In this document: positions 39,361-49,297 of the stretch, in pieces
Position numbering within the stretch: position 1 is the first letter of the stretch
Layout of the letters: each line of letters begins with the position of its first letter
Notes under the pieces: generated by a model
The model's database searches: none
What the model saw: the letters and a program-made list of their open reading frames with translations, nothing else
What the model was told of the DNA's origin: nothing
Position numbers and translations under genes: made by a program
Origin: Denitrificimonas caeni
GTDB taxonomy: Bacteria; Pseudomonadota; Gammaproteobacteria; Pseudomonadales; Pseudomonadaceae
Assembly: GCF_905120345.1 (NCBI RefSeq)
Contig: NZ_CAJHOA010000005.1
Span: 201,574-265,573, forward strand
DNA length: 64,000 bases
Reading direction: 5' to 3'

Positions 39361-40050
39361 ATGACTAGTCCCATTATTGTTGCCTTAGATTTTTCCAGTG
39401 AAGCCGAAGCTTTAGCGCTTGCTGCACGTTTAAATCCTCAGCAGTGCCGCCTTAAAGTCGGTAAAGAACTGTTTACTCGCTGCGGACCTAAAGTGGTAGA
39501 GGGTTTGCATGCATTGGGTTTTGATGTGTTTTTAGACCTTAAGTTTCATGATATTCCCAATACCACAGCCATGGCAGTAAAAGCTGCGGCTGAGTTGGGT
39601 GTTTGGATGGTCAATGTGCATTGCTCCGGTGGCTTAAAAATGATGCAAGCCTGCCGCGAAGTCCTTGATCAGCGCCATGCGGCTAAACCCTTATTAATTG
39701 GTGTAACAGTACTGACCAGCATGGAGCAATCAGACTTAGCTGGGATCGGTTTAGATGTCACCCCGGAGCAGCAAGTATTACGTTTAGCACGTTTAGCCGA
39801 GCAAGCGGGTTTAGATGGTTTAGTTTGTTCCGCGCAAGAAGCCAGTCTACTGAAAAAACAATGGCCTGCTGGACAGTTGGTCACCCCAGGTATTCGTCCT
39901 GCCGGCAGTGCGCAAAATGATCAAAAACGTATTTTGACCCCAGTACAAGCGATGCAGGCCGGTTCGGACTATTTGGTCATTGGTCGTCCAATCACCCAAG
40001 CCGCCGATCCAGCACAAGCGCTGAACGATATTTGGGCGGATCTGGCATAA
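39361..40050 (+). CDS. pyrF: orotidine 5'-phosphate decarboxylase
   Basis: 229 residues. The catalytic motif [12 protein letters not shown] (Asp-Lys-His-Asp, about residues 58-69), the N-terminal IVALDFSS and the phosphate loop TPGIRP plus [14 protein letters not shown] are complete. Last step of UMP synthesis. Confidence 0.96.
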   Translation: MTSPIIVALDFSSEAEALALAARLNPQQCRLKVGKELFTRCGPKVVEGLHALGFDVFLDLKFHDIPNTTAMAVKAAAELGVWMVNVHCSGGLKMMQACREVLDQRHAAKPLLIGVTVLTSMEQSDLAGIGLDVTPEQQVLRLARLAEQAGLDGLVCSAQEASLLKKQWPAGQLVTPGIRPAGSAQNDQKRILTPVQAMQAGSDYLVIGRPITQAADPAQALNDIWADLA

Positions 40051-40276
40051 GCAATCCTATCTAAGAACGTCTGGTCCTTTTCTTGCATTGATACAGTAGT
40101 TATAGACTCTATCGGTGCTTGAGAAGAGCGGGTGACGCATACATATATTTTACCGCGATGACATACAAACGTCTTCCATTTATAATTGCTTATCATGCGC
40201 AGTGATAGTGCTGTGCCTGTTCGCTGAGCTGACTAGAATCAACACCTACAGAAAATAATAACTGAGGGTGTTGCTG

Positions 40277-41032
40277 ATGACGTTAACAGGACGAGTTGCA
40301 CTAGTGACCGGCGCTTCTAGAGGTATTGGTCGTGCTACAGCACTGGCCTTTGCTGAGCAAGGTCTTAAGGTCGTGGTTGCCGATATCAATGCAGAAGGTG
40401 CCGCAGAAACAGTGCAGTTGATTACTGATGCGGGCGGCTCGGCGCTGTTTGTCAGTTGTGATGTGCGCGATGAGCAGCAGGTTAAACATCTGCTCACGAC
40501 CACGGTTGAGACGTATGGCAGCCTAGACTACGCTTTTAATAATGCCGGTATTGAGATGGAAAACCAGCGCTTGCATGAAGGTTCGATGCATTCCTTTGAG
40601 ATGATTATGGATGTTAACGTCAAGGGTGTTTGGTTGTGCATGAAGTATCAGTTACAACAGATGTTGCTGCAAGGCGGCGGAGCTATTGTTAATGCTGCTT
40701 CGGTTGCGGCCTTAGGTGCTGCGCCGAAAATGGCGGCCTATGCTGCGTCTAAACATGCAGTGTTAGGTCTAACCCGCACCGCCGCTGTTGAATATGCACG
40801 TAAAAATATTCGGGTCAATGCGGTATGCCCAGCGGTGATTGATACGGCTATGTATCAGCGTGTCTGTGAAATGGATCCTGCATCAGCCCAGCGTATCCCG
40901 CAGCTGCATCCGATGGGGCGTGTGGGGCATGTTGAGGAAGTGGCGGCGGCAGTGATGTATTTGTGCAGTGATGGTGCAGGCTTTACCACCGGGCATGCGT
41001 TAACGGTTGATGGCGGTATGACTGCTATTTAA
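40277..41032 (+). CDS. short-chain dehydrogenase/reductase
   Basis: 251 residues. Nucleotide motif TGASRGIGRAT (residues 12-22), NNAG at about 86, and the catalytic set Ser (AASVAALGA)-Tyr/Lys (YAASKHAV). GAGGGT lies before the ATG at 40277. Classical SDR using NAD(P)(H); substrate not deducible from sequence. Confidence 0.9.
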   Translation: MTLTGRVALVTGASRGIGRATALAFAEQGLKVVVADINAEGAAETVQLITDAGGSALFVSCDVRDEQQVKHLLTTTVETYGSLDYAFNNAGIEMENQRLHEGSMHSFEMIMDVNVKGVWLCMKYQLQQMLLQGGGAIVNAASVAALGAAPKMAAYAASKHAVLGLTRTAAVEYARKNIRVNAVCPAVIDTAMYQRVCEMDPASAQRIPQLHPMGRVGHVEEVAAAVMYLCSDGAGFTTGHALTVDGGMTAI

Positions 41033-41042
41033 ACGCGCTAAT

Positions 41043-41075
41043 AATGCGCTCAGCGATGATCTGGCTGAGCGCATT
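41043..41075. terminator. hairpin between the SDR and LOG genes
   Basis: Twelve-base perfect arms AATGCGCTCAGC/GCTGAGCGCATT around 9 nt, between convergent genes. Tail is weakly T-rich. Confidence 0.55.
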
Positions 41076-41083
41076 GAGTTGCT

Positions 41084-42163
41084 TTAGCTGTTGCTTTTCC
41101 AGTTTTGCGGCAGGTTAATAAAATCAACCATCTCACGTAAGCGACCGTGATCGCGACCATTAAAGACAAACTCTAAACGGTGCTGATTACAGAACTCAGG
41201 CTCATTATGTTTTTCAGCACAGTAGGGTGTCTGGCTATAACCGTCTTTCACACACAGGTCTAAGAACTCTTTATGTAGCGTTTCCAGTGCTGCACCATTG
41301 AGTGGATGATTCATGCGCACGACAAATTTATTTTGAAACCAGCGAGTGGAGTGAAAGTTGCGATAGAAACGCGCAATCTCTAGTCCCGCCTCGGTAGGCG
41401 TGCGAACTTGGCGCATTAAACGTAAATCACTCGGCAAGATATACGCTTTATCAGCCAGTTCTTCCCGCATAAACTCCAAGGCTTTATCCCAATAAGTACC
41501 ACCTTCTTGGTCCAGAAGGACAACCGGTACCAGTGGGCTTTTCCCCGTTTGGATCAGCGTCAGTACTTCCAAAGCCTCATCCAGCGTGCCAAAACCACCC
41601 GGACAAAGGACGAGGGCGTCTGCTTCCTTAACGAAAAATAGCTTACGTAAGAAGAAAAAGTGGAACGACAATAAGTTGCCGCTGCCATTCACTGTTTCAT
41701 TGGCACCTTGCTCAAAGGGCAGAGCGATATTGAAACCTAGGCTGTTTTCCAAGCCTGCGCCTTCGTGTGCCGCCGCCATAATACCGCCGCCAGCACCGGT
41801 AATGACCATCAAGTTATGGCGCGCTAAAATTTCTCCCAGCTCTTTGGCTTGTTGATACAAGGGGTGGTCTGGCTCAGTGCGCGCCGAACCAAACACAGTC
41901 ACCTTGCGGCGGCGTTTAAAGCGTTCCAGTAAACTGAAGGAGGCCTCCATTTCGCGTAGGGTCTGCATCATTATTTTTGCATCCCAACGGTTCCGATCAT
42001 CCTCCGCCATACGCGCTACGGTTAGCATCATCTCGCGATACAACTCAAGATTAGTGCTGGTAGGCGGCACTGCCATCCTCAGCAGTTCATCAACTTTACT
42101 GTCTAAATTGATGCTGCTGACTTGATACTGACGCGCTAAATAATCATCATTCTGAAACGACAT
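41084..42163 (-). CDS. LOG-family (TIGR00730) protein
   Basis: 359 residues. Rossmann-type lysine decarboxylase-like fold with the nucleotide motifs VTGAGGGIMAAAHEGAG and LCPGGFGTLDEALEVL, the PGGxGTxxE signature of LOG/PpnN nucleosidases. The extra N- and C-terminal regions make it longer than the 190-residue cytokinin-type LOG proteins. Likely a nucleotide 5'-phosphate ribohydrolase. 9 bp after the MBL gene, one operon. Confidence 0.85.
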   Translation of the reverse strand: MSFQNDDYLARQYQVSSINLDSKVDELLRMAVPPTSTNLELYREMMLTVARMAEDDRNRWDAKIMMQTLREMEASFSLLERFKRRRKVTVFGSARTEPDHPLYQQAKELGEILARHNLMVITGAGGGIMAAAHEGAGLENSLGFNIALPFEQGANETVNGSGNLLSFHFFFLRKLFFVKEADALVLCPGGFGTLDEALEVLTLIQTGKSPLVPVVLLDQEGGTYWDKALEFMREELADKAYILPSDLRLMRQVRTPTEAGLEIARFYRNFHSTRWFQNKFVVRMNHPLNGAALETLHKEFLDLCVKDGYSQTPYCAEKHNEPEFCNQHRLEFVFNGRDHGRLREMVDFINLPQNWKSNS

Positions 42164-42172
42164 AACAACTCC

Positions 42173-43582
42173 TTATAGAGCAATACGGTCACCTAATTCT
42201 GGGATATTGACATCCCAATCCAAGCGTTTTTTAAATTCGCTTTGTAGGATCTGCATTTTTTCCAATTCGCCATGAATTAAATGTAATTCTGGACGGTCCT
42301 CAAAATTGCTGGCCCATTCGATTAATTGAGATTGGCCAGCATGCGCCGAGAAGCCGCCTAAGGTATGCACATGTGCGCCGACCATAATATCTTCACGGAA
42401 GACACGCACGCTTTTGGCGCCATCGACAATGGCACGGCCAGTGGTACCGCGGGCTTGGAAACCGGTAAAAATCAAATGGCAATCCTTACGCCATAGGTTG
42501 TGTTTGAAGTGATGGACAATACGCCCGCCATTACACATGCCGCTACCTGCCACAATGATTGCGCCACTTTTGACTTGGTTAATCGCCATCGACTCTTCAG
42601 GTGACGGTGTCATCTGCAGAATCGGTAGCCAGTCTTTTTCTGATTTAATGTTGTACTTGACGAGCATATCTCGATGGTATTGATCAAACTCATCTCGATG
42701 GCGGAAGTAAATATTATTGGCGCGAATTGCCATCGGGCTATCTAAAAATACCGTATGTTGCGGCAAACGGCCTTCCTGATAAAAACGACCTAGATGGAAT
42801 AAAATATCTTGGGTGCGACCGACAGAAAACGCCGGAATCATCACATTGCCGCCGTCTTTTTCCGCTTGCTCAAGAATCGCTACCAACTCATCAAGGGTGT
42901 CTTCACTGCAGCGGTGATCACGGTCGCCATAGGTTGACTCAAGCAGCAAAACATCGGCTTTCTTAACCACCGATGGGTTTTTCATGAGCGGTGAGCAAGT
43001 GCTGCCTAAGTCGCCTGAAAAGACTAAAGTGCGCACGCTGTTATTCGGCTCATTGAACTGTAACTCGACAATTGCAGAGCCAATAATATGACCGGCATCG
43101 TAGAAGGTGACATGGACACCCGGTACGATCTCAACGCTTTCTTCGTAGTTGACTGGTTCACGTTGTTTAAGAACACGTTGAGCATCTGAGCTGACATAGA
43201 TCGGTTTAATGGCTGGTTTGCCTTTACGGGCACGCCAGCGGTTTTCCCACTCCGTATCCTTTTCTTGGATATGCGCGGCATCGAGTAGCATCAGCTCTAA
43301 TAATTCAGAGGTTGCATCGGTTGCATAAATCGGTCCGCGAAAGCCTTCTGCTACTAAACGCGGTAACATACCGCAATGATCAATGTGAGCATGGGATATC
43401 ACCACAGCATCAATATGCTCTGGATTGAAGGCGAAAGGCGAGCGGTTGCCGTTATCGTTTTCTTCGTGATTACCTTGTTGCATACCGCATTCAAGTAGAA
43501 TCTTCTTCTTATCAAAGGTTTCGATCAAATAACACGAGCCAGTTACTTGTTGAATTGCACCGAGAAAATTGAGTAAGGCCAT
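42173..43582 (-). CDS. MBL-fold ribonuclease-like protein (beta-CASP/RMMBL)
   Basis: 469 residues. Metallo-beta-lactamase motif SHAHIDHCGMLPRLV, a beta-CASP domain (about residues 215-340) and the C-terminal RMMBL motif VHTLGGFSAHAGQSQLIEW. This is the CPSF73-like bacterial group, with predicted RNA endonuclease/exonuclease activity and zinc binding. It is divergent from the phosphoketolase and shares a 122-bp regulatory gap with it. Confidence 0.87.
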   Translation of the reverse strand: MALLNFLGAIQQVTGSCYLIETFDKKKILLECGMQQGNHEENDNGNRSPFAFNPEHIDAVVISHAHIDHCGMLPRLVAEGFRGPIYATDATSELLELMLLDAAHIQEKDTEWENRWRARKGKPAIKPIYVSSDAQRVLKQREPVNYEESVEIVPGVHVTFYDAGHIIGSAIVELQFNEPNNSVRTLVFSGDLGSTCSPLMKNPSVVKKADVLLLESTYGDRDHRCSEDTLDELVAILEQAEKDGGNVMIPAFSVGRTQDILFHLGRFYQEGRLPQHTVFLDSPMAIRANNIYFRHRDEFDQYHRDMLVKYNIKSEKDWLPILQMTPSPEESMAINQVKSGAIIVAGSGMCNGGRIVHHFKHNLWRKDCHLIFTGFQARGTTGRAIVDGAKSVRVFREDIMVGAHVHTLGGFSAHAGQSQLIEWASNFEDRPELHLIHGELEKMQILQSEFKKRLDWDVNIPELGDRIAL

Positions 43583-43632
43583 GATATTTCCTTTTTGGCT
43601 GTGTGAATTGAGTATTACAGGGTGAGCTGTGA

Positions 43633-43674
43633 TTGATGGTTATCATGATAACCTTATCGAGCTGTCTTTAAACT
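43633..43674 (+). promoter_or_regulatory. Anr/FNR-type promoter of the phosphoketolase gene
   Basis: TTGAT-GGTT-ATCAT (43633-43646) matches the Anr/FNR box at nine of ten positions. A TAAACT -10-like hexamer (43669-43674) is placed as for a class II site at -41.5. The box overlaps a perfect 16-bp palindrome GGTTATCATGATAACC (43638-43653), a possible second operator. It could also act on the divergent MBL-LOG operon. Confidence 0.6.
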
Positions 43675-43704
43675 GCACCACATTCGAGTTTATGGAGTAT
43701 TACT

Positions 43705-46113
43705 ATGCATCAAATTTTGCCGAGCCTAGCTGACTTAAATGAGCATGCTAAAACTGAGCCAGTGTTTGCGCAATGGCAAAAGGGCTATGGCCCCATCCAG
43801 CACACAGCAGAAACTCAAGCTGCAGTATATCGTCTTGCCCACCAACTCGTACAAGCGGGTATACAGCCTGATTTGGCCAGTGTATATAGCAAGTTCTGTG
43901 CGTTAGATAAAATCACTGCGGCGGGTATGTCGTTAGTGGTGCATATGACCTATGCACGTAAAGTACATTTAGATGGTAGCGATTTAAGCGCTGATGAGTT
44001 TAAAGTGCAGCCTGAAGGGCACACCGGTGGTGCTTTAAATATGGTTCCAGGTTATGCCGCATACATGGCGCTGAATGCTCTGACCGGCGAAACCCGTGGT
44101 TGGCTCATGGGGCAGGGCCATAGTGTTGCAGCTATTGAGGCGCTGAACGTACTCTTAGGTAACTTGCATCCTGAGCAAGAGCAAGCCTATGGCAATGGTG
44201 AAGAAGGCATCAATCGCTTATTAAATGATTTTTACGGTTATGCGATTGCCTCTGATGGTTCCATGGCTGCGCCGCTGGGCAGTCACGTTAACCCCCATAC
44301 CGCAGGTGGTATTATTGAGGGTGGCTATTTAGGCTTTGCTGAGTTGCAATATGCGCATATGCCGTTGCCCGGTGAAAAGTTGGTCGCCTTTTTATCAGAT
44401 GGCGCCGCAGAAGAACAACGCGGTAGCGATTGGATTCCCCGCTGGTGGCGCGCTGAAGATAGTGGCGCAGCCATGCCAATTATGATTGCTAATGGCCGTC
44501 GGATTGAACAGCGAACAGAGCTGGGCACCTTGGAAGGTTTAAAAGGCTTCCAGCGCCATTTGCGCGGCTGTGGTTTTGATCCGATTGAGTTTGATGGTCG
44601 TGATCCAGCCGCCTTTGTTTGTACGATCTGGGAAATGGAGCAACGCTTAGAGCGTCGGGTACAAGAAAAAGATAGCGGCATTTTGTCCTACCCGTTACCG
44701 ATTCCGTACGGCATTGCCGAAACTGTTAAAGGTTTTGGTTTTTATGGTGCTGATGAAAATAAAGCACACAACTTACCTTTGCCGGGTAATCCACACGTGG
44801 ATGCCCATTCACGCGAGCTGTTTAATCAACATATTAAGCCGTTGTATGTGTCCCCTGAGGATATGCGCGAGGCTTTAGCACTGCTTAATACCCATAAAGC
44901 GCAAGACCGTCTACTTGAGCGTGACAATCCCTTAGCCAATCGTCATCCGCAAACGCCAGTGCAGCCCGAGTTGCATTACCGTGATGATGCCTGCTCAACC
45001 ATGACGGCTCTCGATCGTTACTTTGTTGATCTGGTTGCCGCCAATCCAGACTTACGTCCACGCGTGGGTAACCCTGATGAACTGGCCAGTAACCGTTTAA
45101 CTGAGGTGCTAAAAACCTTACGTCACCGTGTCTGTGAGCCAGAAAGTGATTTAGAAGCCATTGATGGCAAAATTATTACTGCGCTGAATGAAGAAGCTGT
45201 GGTTTCGGCATGTTTAGCCAATCAATCGGGCTTAAATCTTGTCGCCAGTTACGAAGCGTTTTGTGTAAAAATGCTCGGTGCGGTGCGTCAGAGTTTGATT
45301 TATTCGCGTCAGCAAAAAGAAGTTGGTCGTCCAGCAGGTTGGTTAGGCTGGCCGTTAGTCGCCACTTCACACACCTGGGAAAATGGTAAAAACCAGCAAT
45401 CGCACCAAGACACTACGTTCTGTGAAGCGATGCTGGCAGAGATGAATGATGTCTCTCGGGTGTTATTCCCTGCTGACTACAACAGCATGTTGGCGCTATT
45501 GCCACAGGTTTACAGTGCGCGTGGGCAAATTGCCTGCATTGTTGCGGCTAAACGCGAGCGTCCAGCTTACTTCAGCCAAGCACAAGCTGAACAATTGGCC
45601 CGCGATGGCGCCATCGTGGTGAAAGAGGTTGAGGGTAAGGATCCGTTACTGCTGATCGCCAATGGTAGTTATCAATTGGAGCAAGTACTGCGTGCTGCGC
45701 AGCGTTTAGAAGAAGCAGAAATGGGTTATCGCGTGGTTTACTTACAAGAGCCTGGACGTTTCCGCGCGCCACGTGACCGTTGGGAGCTGGAAAGCCTCGC
45801 CAGTGATGAATTGGTTGAGCGGTTATTCCCTGATCGTTTCCGTATGCGTGTGCTATTGACACACATGCGTCCAGAAGTGATTCGTGGTCATTTATGGACG
45901 ATTTTACCCAATGCCAACAGCACCTATGTTTTGGGCTATCGTAACCGTGGCGGTACCTTGGATGAGTTCGGTATGCAGTTTGTTAACCGTGCTTGTTGGG
46001 GGAATGTCTTGGCCGCCTGTGCGCGTTTACAAGACTTACCACGTACAGCCTTACTGACCATCGAAGAAGCGGCGGCGGTTGCTGGTAAAGGTGATCCACA
46101 GATTCTGCGTTAA
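43705..46113 (+). CDS. divergent phosphoketolase-family (XFP-like) TPP enzyme
   Basis: 802 residues, the length of XFP. Aligned regions: GHTGGALNMVPGY (105-117) for XFP GHWGTTPG; GQGHS (136-140) for GPGHG; GSHVNPHTAGGIIEGG; TPP loop SDGAAEEQ (231-238) for GDGEAETG with Asn263; GNPDELASN (455-463); HTW and HQD (556-558, 567-569). The overall order is that of phosphoketolase, which splits xylulose 5-phosphate to acetyl phosphate and glyceraldehyde 3-phosphate. Several active-site motifs differ, so another sugar-phosphate reaction is possible. No ackA or pta is adjacent. Confidence 0.78.
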   Translation: MHQILPSLADLNEHAKTEPVFAQWQKGYGPIQHTAETQAAVYRLAHQLVQAGIQPDLASVYSKFCALDKITAAGMSLVVHMTYARKVHLDGSDLSADEFKVQPEGHTGGALNMVPGYAAYMALNALTGETRGWLMGQGHSVAAIEALNVLLGNLHPEQEQAYGNGEEGINRLLNDFYGYAIASDGSMAAPLGSHVNPHTAGGIIEGGYLGFAELQYAHMPLPGEKLVAFLSDGAAEEQRGSDWIPRWWRAEDSGAAMPIMIANGRRIEQRTELGTLEGLKGFQRHLRGCGFDPIEFDGRDPAAFVCTIWEMEQRLERRVQEKDSGILSYPLPIPYGIAETVKGFGFYGADENKAHNLPLPGNPHVDAHSRELFNQHIKPLYVSPEDMREALALLNTHKAQDRLLERDNPLANRHPQTPVQPELHYRDDACSTMTALDRYFVDLVAANPDLRPRVGNPDELASNRLTEVLKTLRHRVCEPESDLEAIDGKIITALNEEAVVSACLANQSGLNLVASYEAFCVKMLGAVRQSLIYSRQQKEVGRPAGWLGWPLVATSHTWENGKNQQSHQDTTFCEAMLAEMNDVSRVLFPADYNSMLALLPQVYSARGQIACIVAAKRERPAYFSQAQAEQLARDGAIVVKEVEGKDPLLLIANGSYQLEQVLRAAQRLEEAEMGYRVVYLQEPGRFRAPRDRWELESLASDELVERLFPDRFRMRVLLTHMRPEVIRGHLWTILPNANSTYVLGYRNRGGTLDEFGMQFVNRACWGNVLAACARLQDLPRTALLTIEEAAAVAGKGDPQILR

Positions 46114-46139
46114 GGTGTGCCACTTAACCTTGATCAGTC

Positions 46140-46183
46140 ACTCACAAAGGCTTTATCGACGTATTGGTCAAGTCTTTGTGAGT
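46140..46183. repeat. inverted repeat after the phosphoketolase gene
   Basis: Ten-base arms ACTCACAAAG/CTTTGTGAGT around a 24-nt loop. No T tract; possible terminator structure. Confidence 0.35.
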
Positions 46184-46322
46184 TAATATCTGGCTTAAAA
46201 AATGGCACAGCGCTTACTATGATCGCTGTGCAACAGCGCTCCTGCCAGCATGCAAGCAGGTGATAGTCTGTGTGCGGATTCTGCGCAGCCACCCACACTG
46301 TAAACATTAAGGAGAATTAAAC

Positions 46323-47489
46323 ATGGCTGGTTTGATTTTCCCTTGGCGGGCCGGTAACCAATTTAAACTGTTGATTGATGGTCCTGCGTTTTTTTCAGAT
46401 TGGCTGGCGCGAGTCGAATCTGCACGCGAACAGATTGATGTTGAATTGTATCTGGTCCGTAGTGGTGAGAGTGCCGATCATGTTGAAGCAGTACTGATCG
46501 CCGCGGTGCAACGTGGCGTGCGCGTGCGTTGTCTATTTGATAGCTTTGGCAGCCGCCATTTCAAACATTCGCAGCGTCAACGTTGGCTTGATGCGGGTAT
46601 TGAATTGCGTTTTTACAATCCTCTGCGTTGGACTCGGGGGCTGCAAAACTTCTACCGTGACCATCGTAAATTACTACTGATTGATCAACAGCTGGCGTAT
46701 GTTGGTGGCGCCGGTTTAACCGATCATTTTTGGCAGCCAGGCGCTGAGCATAGCCTGTGGCATGAAGTTATGGTGCGTGTCCAAGGCCCGGTTATTAGCG
46801 ACTGGCAAGCCTTATTTGATTACCAGTGGCACAGTTGTCTTGAACGCTTTTTTTGGCAACAAAATAATAGCCCTCGACCAACAGCCATCCAGGATATACC
46901 TGCCTTGCCTTTTGCGAATATCGGCAAAGCTCGCGTTGCCTATGCGGCTTCGACCCAGCACCGCGATATCCAAAAATCATTACTGCGTAGCATCAAAGGT
47001 GCGCACCAGACCGTTTGGCTGGCCACCCCTTATTTTCTACCCACTTGGGCCGTGCGCCGAGCATTACGCAAAGCGGCCGTGCGCGGCGTCGATGTACGCT
47101 TGTTATTAACCAGCCGTAACACTGATTTACCTGCAGTACGCTGGGCAGGGCAGCGTTATTACCCCGCACTATTACGCAAAGGTGTACGCATTTTTGAATA
47201 CCAACCGCGCTTTTTACATTTAAAAATGGTCATGGTCGACAGCTGGGTGAGCATTGGCTCGTGCAATTTTGATCATTGGAATTTGCGTTTTAACCTTGAA
47301 GGTAACCTTGAAGCGCGTGATGTTGGTCTGCTTGAGCAAGTACGTCATAGCTTTCAAAATGACTTCCAAGACAGCCTCGAAATCACCGAAGAACTCTGGC
47401 AGCAACGACCGCTACTCGAGCGCACTCGCCAACGCCTGTGGGGTTGGATGGATCGCTTGGTGATTAACTTTTTGGATAAGAGAAAGTGA
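46323..47489 (+). CDS. cardiolipin synthase / phospholipase D-family protein (ClsB-like)
   Basis: 388 residues with two HKD motifs: HRKLLLIDQQLAYVGGAGLTD begins near residue 116 and HLKMVMVDSWVSIGSCNFD near residue 299. This is the paired active site of PLD enzymes. There is no N-terminal membrane domain, matching ClsB rather than ClsA. It would make cardiolipin or transfer phosphatidyl groups at the inner membrane. AAGGAG precedes the ATG. Confidence 0.85.
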   Translation: MAGLIFPWRAGNQFKLLIDGPAFFSDWLARVESAREQIDVELYLVRSGESADHVEAVLIAAVQRGVRVRCLFDSFGSRHFKHSQRQRWLDAGIELRFYNPLRWTRGLQNFYRDHRKLLLIDQQLAYVGGAGLTDHFWQPGAEHSLWHEVMVRVQGPVISDWQALFDYQWHSCLERFFWQQNNSPRPTAIQDIPALPFANIGKARVAYAASTQHRDIQKSLLRSIKGAHQTVWLATPYFLPTWAVRRALRKAAVRGVDVRLLLTSRNTDLPAVRWAGQRYYPALLRKGVRIFEYQPRFLHLKMVMVDSWVSIGSCNFDHWNLRFNLEGNLEARDVGLLEQVRHSFQNDFQDSLEITEELWQQRPLLERTRQRLWGWMDRLVINFLDKRK

Positions 47490-47559
47490 TGTAAAACTTT
47501 TCTTTTGGTTCATGGTTTGCTTGATAAATCAGGAATAACTAAACATAGCAGCGCAAAGT

Positions 47560-47598
47560 ACCAGTGACTGACAGCCTAAGCTTGCACTGGTTTTCTTT
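47560..47598 (+). terminator. terminator of the cardiolipin synthase gene
   Basis: Seven-base arms ACCAGTG/CACTGGT followed by TTTCTTT. The loop is 18 nt, so it is a weak candidate. Confidence 0.45.
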
Positions 47599-47633
47599 GA
47601 AGGGTTATATTTGAAATCCAGACAATATAGAAA

Positions 47634-48869
47634 TTAATCTAAGTCTAAGCCTGCAATCACTCCGCGTCTTGCGAGTGACCGTAACTGTTCTGGATCACAG
47701 AACTCAGATAACACCTTAGCGGTATGCTCGCCTAGCAAGGGTGGTGGCTGTTGGTAGTTAATAGGCGTGCCGGATAGCTTAATTGGCGATGCAATCATCT
47801 TGAAATCAGGGTTAAGTGGGTGATTAATCGACACCAACATTTCCCGTGCTTGCACCTGTGGTTCCTGTAGTGCTTGCTCAATGCTATTAATCATCCCAAC
47901 CGGAACTTTGGCTTGATGGATGTGTTGCACCCAATGCTCTGCATCCTTAGTTAAAAAGTGTTGAGCCAGCAAAGGGATCAAGGTGGCTCGATGTTTAACT
48001 CTGTCTTGGTTACGCAGGTAGTCAGAGTTATCCAGTAAGTGCGGCAGTTGAATGGCATGGCAGAGTTCGTGAAATTGCTGATCATTACCACAAGCAATAA
48101 TAAACTCGGTATTTTTAGCTTTAAACGTTTGGTACGGGACAATATTAGGATGACTATTGCCAGAGCGTATGGGAGATTTTCCGCTGGTTAAATAATTCAT
48201 ACCTTGATTGGCTAAGCCAGCAATTTGCACATCCAGCAACGCAAGATCGATATGCTGGCCTAAACCGGTTTGATGACGGGACAGTAGTGCAGCTTGAATT
48301 GCGATGGTGGCGTACAGCCCGGTTTGAATATCCACTACAGCTACACCGACTTTTTGAGCGCCGCTATTGGGCACGTGATCACTTTCACCGGTAATACTCA
48401 TCAAGCCTGATAAACCCTGAATAACAAAATCATAACCGGGTTCTTCTGCGCGGGGGCCTGTTTGGCCAAAACCTGTGATAGAGCAATACACCAGCTTAGG
48501 GTTCAACGCAGACAAATTGGCGTAGTCCAAGTTGTACTTAGCGAGCGAGCCCGTTTTGTAATTCTCAATCACTACGTCAATGCTTTGCACCATTTTGTGC
48601 AGTAATTGTTGACCTTCAGGGCTGGAAATATTAATTTCAACCGAGTATTTACCACGATTTGCGCACTGATAATAGCCTGCCTCGCGAGTTAAATCGCCGC
48701 TGTTATCTGGCATCCAGGGTGGTCCCCAGCTGCGCGTATCATCTCCGCTACCAGGGCGTTCTACTTTTATAACTTCAGCGCCAAGATCGGCGAGGATTTG
48801 ACCGCACCAAGGACCCGCCAGTACTCGACTCAAATCGAGGACTCTAATTCCTGTTAACGCTCCCATCAT
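47634..48869 (-). CDS. CaiB/BaiF-family (class III) CoA-transferase
   Basis: 411 residues. N-terminal MGALTGIRVLDLSRVLAGPWCGQ (only the second part is family-wide), ADLGAEVIKVERPGSGDDTR and a central catalytic Asp region QGLSGLMSITGESD. It resembles the glutarate/dicarboxylate CoA-transferase subgroup found beside gcdH in pseudomonads, but gcdH is not in the window. The neighbouring MFS gene fragment reads in the same direction and may have been its transporter. Confidence 0.82.
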   Translation of the reverse strand: MMGALTGIRVLDLSRVLAGPWCGQILADLGAEVIKVERPGSGDDTRSWGPPWMPDNSGDLTREAGYYQCANRGKYSVEINISSPEGQQLLHKMVQSIDVVIENYKTGSLAKYNLDYANLSALNPKLVYCSITGFGQTGPRAEEPGYDFVIQGLSGLMSITGESDHVPNSGAQKVGVAVVDIQTGLYATIAIQAALLSRHQTGLGQHIDLALLDVQIAGLANQGMNYLTSGKSPIRSGNSHPNIVPYQTFKAKNTEFIIACGNDQQFHELCHAIQLPHLLDNSDYLRNQDRVKHRATLIPLLAQHFLTKDAEHWVQHIHQAKVPVGMINSIEQALQEPQVQAREMLVSINHPLNPDFKMIASPIKLSGTPINYQQPPPLLGEHTAKVLSEFCDPEQLRSLARRGVIAGLDLD

Positions 48870-48921
48870 TTAATCCTCTTTATAGCGTTATAAAACTATC
48901 GAGTTGTAAGTTACATAGTTA

Positions 48922-49297
48922 TTATTTATGTTGAGGGTCATATTGACGTTCTTTAATCAATAAGCCTGGGATGATTCCGCTAATAAGGTAAGCCGTACCC
49001 ATCACAATAAAGGCTATAGTGAAGCTGCCACCTGCAGCAATTATGCCGATTGTGGCGGGTGCAATAGCGGCACCTAAACGGCCCATATTGTATGCACCAC
49101 CAATGGCAGTGCCGCGCACATCGGTAGAGAATGATTCAGCCATATACGTGGCATTTACTCCGTACGGAATGCCGTATAAAAAGCCAAAAGTGACTAGTAA
49201 ATAGACGATATTGTCCGGGGTGTTAAAGAAAATAATGATGGGCAGAAATGCAGCTGTAGCTACTGTGCCGAAGACAAAAGTTACACGACGTCCCAAT
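48922..49297 (-). pseudogene. MFS transporter, C-terminal fragment cut by an IS
   Basis: About 125 residues of the second half of a major facilitator protein, from LGRRVTFVFG, the mid-protein RxGRR motif, through five membrane segments to KERQYDPQHK. The other 300 residues are missing: the IS end begins at 49298, and the DNA on its far side (50654 onward) is not MFS sequence. The gene was therefore not just interrupted but lost its 5' part. Confidence 0.85.

Noticed and set aside
48903-48921. GTTGTAAGTTACA as a Ter site
   Set aside because: The key C of the Ter core is G and it is 2 kb from tus; one match in 64 kb is expected by chance.
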